Positions 60,071-64,000 of a stretch of DNA of 64,000 nt are shown in pieces. The notes under the pieces were generated by a model, which saw only the letters and a program-made list of their open reading frames with translations, had not been told where the DNA came from and did no database searches. Both the position numbers and the translations under genes were made by a program. Position 1 is the first letter of the stretch. Each line of letters starts with the position of its first letter. The DNA is taken from assembly GCA_030696085.1 (NCBI GenBank), contig JAUYNL010000099.1, positions 1 to 64,000 of the forward strand, in the 5' to 3' direction. Source of the stretch: Luteolibacter sp. (GTDB lineage Bacteria > Verrucomicrobiota > Verrucomicrobiia > Verrucomicrobiales > Akkermansiaceae).

Positions 60071-60622
60071 ATGAAATTCCAGATTCACACACCCGATACC
60101 GCCCCCGAAGGCTCACGTCCCTTACTCGAACAAGTCCAGCAAGGCTACGGCTTCATTCCCTCCGTCTATGGCATCTTTGCTGAATCTCCGGTGGCCACTT
60201 CCACCTACATCCACATCACCGACCAACTCAAAGCACACAGCGTCCTTACCCCACAGGAACAACAGATCGTCATGATCGCCGTCAGCGAACAGAACGGTTG
60301 CGAATACTGCGTCGCCGCCCATAGCGCGGTGGCGGGCATGGTTCAGGTTCCACAGGAAACCATCGCCAGCCTCCGTGAAGGACGCCTTCCCTCCGACCCG
60401 AAACAAGCCGCCCTCGTCCGCTTCGCCAAAGCCGCCGTCGAACACCGCGGTTGGATCCCCGAAGCCGACCAGCAAGCCTTCCTCGTCGCCGGCTACACCA
60501 CACGCCACGCGCTCGACGTCCTCTCCATCATCGCGCTCAAAACCCTCAGTAACTACTCCAACCACCTCGCCCACCCGCCGCTCGATCCACAGTTCGAAGC
60601 CCAGCGCTGGAGCGCGAAATAA
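60071..60622 (+). CDS. carboxymuconolactone decarboxylase/AhpD-like protein
   Basis: The 183-residue protein has NGCEYCVAAHSAVAG near residue 75, the CxxC-x-x-x-H motif of AhpD-like alkylhydroperoxidases, and YTTRHALDVLSIIALKTLSNYSNHLA near the C-terminus. It fits the peroxidase-like proteins often found beside arsenosugar genes. Driven by site F, it is part of the same regulon. A likely role is protection from peroxide or thiol cycling; the exact reaction is not known. Confidence 0.83.
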   Translation: MKFQIHTPDTAPEGSRPLLEQVQQGYGFIPSVYGIFAESPVATSTYIHITDQLKAHSVLTPQEQQIVMIAVSEQNGCEYCVAAHSAVAGMVQVPQETIASLREGRLPSDPKQAALVRFAKAAVEHRGWIPEADQQAFLVAGYTTRHALDVLSIIALKTLSNYSNHLAHPPLDPQFEAQRWSAK

Positions 60623-60656
60623 CAAGTGCGCTTGTGAGACCGCGATCATATCGCTC

Positions 60657-61025
60657 TCAGGGGCGGGACTTCTTCGCACTCTCCCTCCGTCGCTCCTTCA
60701 GCCGACGCCCTACAGCCACGATCGCCTCGATCGCCGGCTTGAGTTCGCCGCCCAGGTCGGTGAGCGAGTATTCCACTGTCGGCGGCGAGGTGGGTTTCAC
60801 CGTCCGCTCCAAAACGCCGTCCGCCGCGAGCTTCTTCAACCGCGCCGAAAGCACCTTGGCGGAGACGCCCATGAGATCACTCTTCAGCTCGCTGAACGTC
60901 CGCGCCGAATGCCCGAGATACCAGATGATGACAGGAGTCCATACCCCGCCGATCACACCGAGACATTCCGCCAGCGGGCAGGTGTCGGGCGGGGGAGTGA
61001 CCTTGTTTTTGCGGCGTGGCACCAT
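60657..61025 (-). CDS. HxlR-family transcriptional regulator
   Basis: The 122-residue winged-helix protein has DTCPLAECLGVIGGVWTPVIIW at the start (conserved Cys of HxlR/HypR-type regulators), RTFSELKSDLMGVSAKVLSARLKKL (recognition helix) and VLERTVKPTSPPTVEYSLTDLG (wing). The tail is Arg/Lys-rich. The single conserved Cys allows redox or electrophile sensing. Its gene is divergent from a nitroreductase gene across about 96 bases holding repeats, so it probably controls both. Confidence 0.85.
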   Translation of the reverse strand: MVPRRKNKVTPPPDTCPLAECLGVIGGVWTPVIIWYLGHSARTFSELKSDLMGVSAKVLSARLKKLAADGVLERTVKPTSPPTVEYSLTDLGGELKPAIEAIVAVGRRLKERRRESAKKSRP

Positions 61026-61033
61026 AATTTCGT

Positions 61034-61099
61034 AGCAGGTTTCCCCGAGGTAACCCGATTCTCAGGTTTCCGCAAGTCAGCAGGTTTACAAAAGTAACC
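61034..61099. promoter_or_regulatory. repeat elements between hxlR-like and nitroreductase genes
   Basis: Two related copies, AGCAGGTTTCCCCGAGG+TAACC (61034-61055) and AGCAGGTTTACAAAAG+TAACC (61079-61099), lie 45 bases apart. A third CAGGTTTCC is at 61063-61071. Each full copy is a GGTT...AACC inverted repeat, as expected for HxlR dimers binding in tandem. Confidence 0.5.
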
Positions 61100-61121
61100 T
61101 TCAGCCTATTTTCCCGCCACC

Positions 61122-61745
61122 ATGACACACACCAACATGACCCCACTGGAAGCCATCGAGTCGCGCCGCTCGGTGAAACACTTCGACTCAGCGCATCAGA
61201 TGACCGATGATGAGATCGCACGCCTGATTGGATTGGCCAAGCTCGCCCCTTCTTCGTTCAACATGCAGAACTACCGCTTCGTGCTCGTTCGTGATCCGGA
61301 ACTGCGCAGCCAGATCCGTGCCGTCGCATGGGATCAATCCCAAGTTACCGACGCCTCTCTGCTCGTCATCCTCTGCGCCGACCTAACCGCCCACGCCAAC
61401 GAACCTCAGCGTTACTGGGCGCACGCACCGCAGGAAGTGCAGGACATCCTTGTGCCCGCCCTCACCCCATTCTATGAAGGCAAGCCTACGCTCATCCGCG
61501 ACGAGGCCATGCGTTCGACCGGCTTCGCCGGAATGACCCTCATGCTCGCCGCACGCGGCATGGGCTACGATTCCTGCCCGATGATCGGCTTCGACGCCGA
61601 GGCTGTCGCCAAGCTGATCAACCTCCCCGCCGACCACGCACTAAGCTTCATGCTTGCCATCGGAAAGCAGGCCAAGCCCGTATGGCCGCGCGGCGAACGT
61701 CTGCCCGACAGCGAGGTCGTCATCCAGGATCGTTTTCCCACATAA
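61122..61745 (+). CDS. nitroreductase-family protein
   Basis: This FMN-dependent oxidoreductase of 207 residues has AIESRRSVKHFDS near residue 10 (FMN phosphate site), IGLAKLAPSSFNMQNYRFVLV, and GMTLMLAARGMGYDSCPMIGFD, the conserved C-terminal region. These match the NfsB-like nitroreductase family. Substrates may be nitro compounds or quinones. It is divergent from the HxlR-type regulator, a common pairing, and is followed by a nitronate monooxygenase-like gene, so the unit may deal with nitro compounds. Confidence 0.88.
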   Translation: MTHTNMTPLEAIESRRSVKHFDSAHQMTDDEIARLIGLAKLAPSSFNMQNYRFVLVRDPELRSQIRAVAWDQSQVTDASLLVILCADLTAHANEPQRYWAHAPQEVQDILVPALTPFYEGKPTLIRDEAMRSTGFAGMTLMLAARGMGYDSCPMIGFDAEAVAKLINLPADHALSFMLAIGKQAKPVWPRGERLPDSEVVIQDRFPT

Positions 61746-61750
61746 CCACC

Positions 61751-62797
61751 ATGGAATCACTCTCCGCGCGCCTTGGCATGAGACTGCCCATCATCCAGGG
61801 CCCTTTCGGCGGCGGGCTTTCCACCGTGAAGCTCGCCGCCACCGTGACCAATGCCGGTGGCATGGGATCGTTCGGTGCGCATTTGCTGGAACCGGATGAA
61901 ATCATCCGCACCACCGAAGCCATCCGAACCGAAACACAAGGCTCTTTCGTTATGAATCTCTGGGTGGACAGCGGGGACGAGAAATCCGGGGAAACGGACG
62001 CCGAAACATTCGTCCGCGCCGCCACCGAACTCGCCCCTTTCTATCAGAAGAACCACATTACCCCGCCGGAATATGCCAGCGGAAACTCGATCCATTTCGA
62101 GCGACAAGTGGAAGCCATCCTCCGCGCACGTCCGCCCGTCTTTAGTTTCGTTTTCGGAATCCCATCAAAGGACATTCTATCGGAATGCCGCAGGCGCGAC
62201 ATCCTCACAATGGGCGCGGCCACCACGCTCGACGAAGCGCTCGCCATCGAGGCCGCTGGCGTTGACATCATTCTGGCCACAGGATTCGAAGCCGGTGGCC
62301 ATCGTCCTTCCTTCCTGCGCCCCGCGGCCGATTCCCTGCATGGCACGCTCGCCCTCGTCCGCCAGGTTGTTGCATCCGTGAAAGTCCCGGTCATTGCCGC
62401 AGGGGGTATCGCTGATGCGCAGGGCGTGGCTGCGGCAATGGTGCTCGGAGCCTCCGCCGTGCAGATCGGCACCGCCTTTCTCGCCTGCGAGGAATCCGGC
62501 GCACACCCGCTCCACAAACAGAAACTCTTCCATCCCGCCGCCCGCCAAACCCGCCTGAGCGACCGCGTCTCCGGCCGCCTCGCGCGCTTCATCGCCACCC
62601 CCGCGCTCGATGATCTCGAACGCCTCAACCAAACCCACCTCGGCTACCCGTTGCAGGGCGAACTCACCCGCCCCCTCAAATCCATCGACAGTGGACTCTT
62701 CTACGCAGGCCAGGGAGCGCCCTTGCTCCGCCACCACCGCGCCGCCGATCTCACCCTGGCCCTCGCCGCCGCCATTTCACATACCGCACCACCATGA
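61751..62797 (+). CDS. nitronate monooxygenase-family protein
   Basis: The 348-residue protein has LPIIQGPFGGGLSTVKLAATVTNAGGMGSFGAH, SFVFGIPSKDIL, ATGFEAGGHRPSF and VIAAGGIADAQGVAAAMVLGASAVQIGTAFL. These are FMN-barrel features of the NMO/2-nitropropane dioxygenase family. Catalytic His is expected in EAGGH. It oxidises nitronates such as propionate-3-nitronate in better-known members. It lies 5 bases after the nitroreductase gene and overlaps the next by 4 bases. Confidence 0.85.
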   Translation: MESLSARLGMRLPIIQGPFGGGLSTVKLAATVTNAGGMGSFGAHLLEPDEIIRTTEAIRTETQGSFVMNLWVDSGDEKSGETDAETFVRAATELAPFYQKNHITPPEYASGNSIHFERQVEAILRARPPVFSFVFGIPSKDILSECRRRDILTMGAATTLDEALAIEAAGVDIILATGFEAGGHRPSFLRPAADSLHGTLALVRQVVASVKVPVIAAGGIADAQGVAAAMVLGASAVQIGTAFLACEESGAHPLHKQKLFHPAARQTRLSDRVSGRLARFIATPALDDLERLNQTHLGYPLQGELTRPLKSIDSGLFYAGQGAPLLRHHRAADLTLALAAAISHTAPP

Positions 62798-63702
62798 ACC
62801 CGCCCATTGCCCGCCAGCTCATCCTTCCCTCGCTCTGCGCCGACGCCCTCGCCCTGGGCAGCCACTGGATCTACAACCCGGCCAAGATCGCCCGCCTCTA
62901 CCCCGATGGTGTGCGCAACTACGATGATCCCCGTAGCGAATACCATCCGGGAAAATCCGCGGGTGATTTCACCCATTACGGCGATCAGACCATGGTGCTG
63001 CTGAAGAGCGTGGTATTGCGCGGCGGCTTCGAGCCGGCGGGCTGGCGGGAGGATTGGCTGCGCTTCTGGAAATCCGATCCGCCAGCCTACCGCGACGGTG
63101 CCACCAAGGCCACCCTCGGCTTCCTCGAACGCGGCGTGGATGCCGCCTCGGAAAGCAACGACCTCGCCGGTGCTTCGCGGATCGCTCCGGTGCTCGCTAT
63201 GGCGTCCAACCAGCCCCTCGAAGAACGCATTGCCGCCGCCCGCGCCCAAACCGCGCTCACCCACGGCGACCGCGCCACCATCGACACTGCGGAATTTTTC
63301 ACCCGAGCCGTGGATGCGCTCTCTTCTGGAAAATCGCTCCCAGACGCGCTGGATACAGCGGCAAGCGCCTCCTACCATCATCTCGATGCCCGAGGTTTCC
63401 TCAATCAGGTGAAATCCTCGCTCCACCTCGAAGACCGTGCCGCAGGCGAAGCTTTCGGCCTCACCTGTCATACACCCGAAGCCTTCCCGCTCACTCTCTG
63501 GTTCCTTCTCCGCTACCACAACGAACCGCTTGAAGCCGTGATTCAAAACACCATGGCCGGCGGCGACAACGCCGCGCGCGGCATGGCCATCGGCCTCATC
63601 ATGGGTGCCGCCCACGGGATCGACTGGCTTCCGCCCCGCTGGATCGAGGAACTCAACGCGCGGGATGAAATCGACACCCTCCTCGGACAGGCGCGGTCGT
63701 GA
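62794..63702 (+). CDS. ADP-ribosylglycohydrolase family protein
   Basis: This 302-residue protein of the DraG/ARH fold begins with LCADALALGSHWIYNP. It has DFTHYGDQTMVLLKSVVLRGG, a DraG-like region near residue 50 with metal-binding Asp/Thr, and VIQNTMAGGDNAARGMAIGLIMGAAHG near residue 255, the second metal motif (GGDNxxR). Such enzymes remove ADP-ribose from proteins or nucleic acids; some hydrolyse related N-glycosides. It is last in the nitroreductase unit, and its link with those oxidoreductases is unclear. Confidence 0.87.
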   Translation: MNPPIARQLILPSLCADALALGSHWIYNPAKIARLYPDGVRNYDDPRSEYHPGKSAGDFTHYGDQTMVLLKSVVLRGGFEPAGWREDWLRFWKSDPPAYRDGATKATLGFLERGVDAASESNDLAGASRIAPVLAMASNQPLEERIAAARAQTALTHGDRATIDTAEFFTRAVDALSSGKSLPDALDTAASASYHHLDARGFLNQVKSSLHLEDRAAGEAFGLTCHTPEAFPLTLWFLLRYHNEPLEAVIQNTMAGGDNAARGMAIGLIMGAAHGIDWLPPRWIEELNARDEIDTLLGQARS

Positions 63703-64000
63703 AGCCGCAGTCGCCTCCCACAAGCACTCGCGCCTTGCCGTCTCCGCGCCGTCCGCCATGCTGGCCACCACAGCATGACATCCTCGGCATTCATCACCAA
63801 ATGGCGGCACATCGAGCTCAAGGAACGCTCCGCCTCAGGCCGCTCCCCCTCTGCGGGGTCGGGTGATTCCTGACAAGTTCGGTCCTTCATCGGTTGAATG
63901 CCCGGGCCGCTGTAGCGGCTCTGCAAATGCGAAGCCTGATCGCATGGACGGAGCGCAGCGGAGTCAATCCTCCGGTATCTTTGTTTAAACGGGCATCGCG

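Noticed and set aside
61184..61190. CGACTCA inside the nitroreductase gene
   Set aside because: Lies inside the coding region with no upstream half; not a cluster promoter.
1..64000. CRISPR array, prophage or insertion sequence
   Set aside because: No regularly spaced repeats, transposase, integrase or phage structural genes were seen on either strand.
63703..64000. Short open frames at the right end
   Set aside because: No domain, ribosome-binding site or composition suggesting a gene; the stretch is left unassigned.

Overview
The window is GC-rich, gene-dense bacterial DNA that most resembles the Verrucomicrobiota (Verrucomicrobiales, Luteolibacter/Haloferula-like). The clues are a PEP-CTERM protein ending in a PEP-hydrophobic-RRRR tail, a planctomycete/verrucomicrobial pseudopilin, ELWxxDGT and DGDGLSNFIEYAFGT-type secreted proteins, a Lys/Ala-rich histone-H1-like tail, and the mix of housekeeping genes. 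The assignment rests on protein recognition by eye, not on a marker tree.

Layout. 0.2-3.2 kb: a secreted metzincin-like protease interrupted by a one-base frameshift. 3.7-8.3 kb: CAP lipoprotein, rnhB, a UPF0102 nuclease-fold protein, an isochorismate-synthase-like enzyme, an M23 peptidase and a gluzincin-like protein. 8.4-12.6 kb: a complete Type III restriction-modification pair. 12.8-21.8 kb: heme O synthase, SMUG1-type uracil-DNA glycosylase, a SirB1-like protein, tRNA-Val, a BlaI repressor fused to a histone-H1-like tail, a thioredoxin-like protein, a LysM lipoprotein, TatD, TrpF, and a DUF485/sodium-solute symporter pair.

21.9-32.2 kb: a zinc-acquisition island. ZnuA-ZnuC-ZnuB are embedded among three COG0523 (CobW/ZigA-type) GTPases, a WD40 propeller and a pseudopilin. 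Two secreted proteins carrying the HTH-containing choice-of-anchor M domain lie at the two ends, one divergent and PEP-CTERM-tagged, the other last in the operon. 32.2-33.0 kb: purine nucleoside phosphorylase. 33.1-39.8 kb: a complete Wadjet (JetABCD) plasmid/phage defence operon. 39.7-46.5 kb: tyrS, a lipase-like lipoprotein, tRNA-His, rnc and a large ELWxxDGT protein.

46.9-60.6 kb: an arsenosugar-biosynthesis cluster led by its own ECF-like sigma factor and a Cys-rich HC2-type anti-sigma factor. It holds ArsM, a peroxiredoxin-like protein, a PiT transporter, small membrane proteins, the radical SAM enzyme ArsS, thioredoxin-type ArsC, a HAD hydrolase, a fatty acid hydroxylase, a rhodanese, an MTAP-like phosphorylase, DUF547, DUF3179, a fused TIGR04282-TIGR04283 glycosyltransferase, DUF1348 and an AhpD-like protein. 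The strongest new signal in the window is here. Six transcription units of this cluster, including the sigma gene, are each preceded by the same bipartite element, TGTTAA(G)-N16/17-CGACTCA, 30-31 bp long. Both halves together were not seen elsewhere in the window. This predicts a self-regulating, dedicated sigma regulon covering the whole arsenosugar pathway. 60.7-63.7 kb: an HxlR regulator divergent from nitroreductase, a nitronate monooxygenase-like protein and an ADP-ribosylglycohydrolase.
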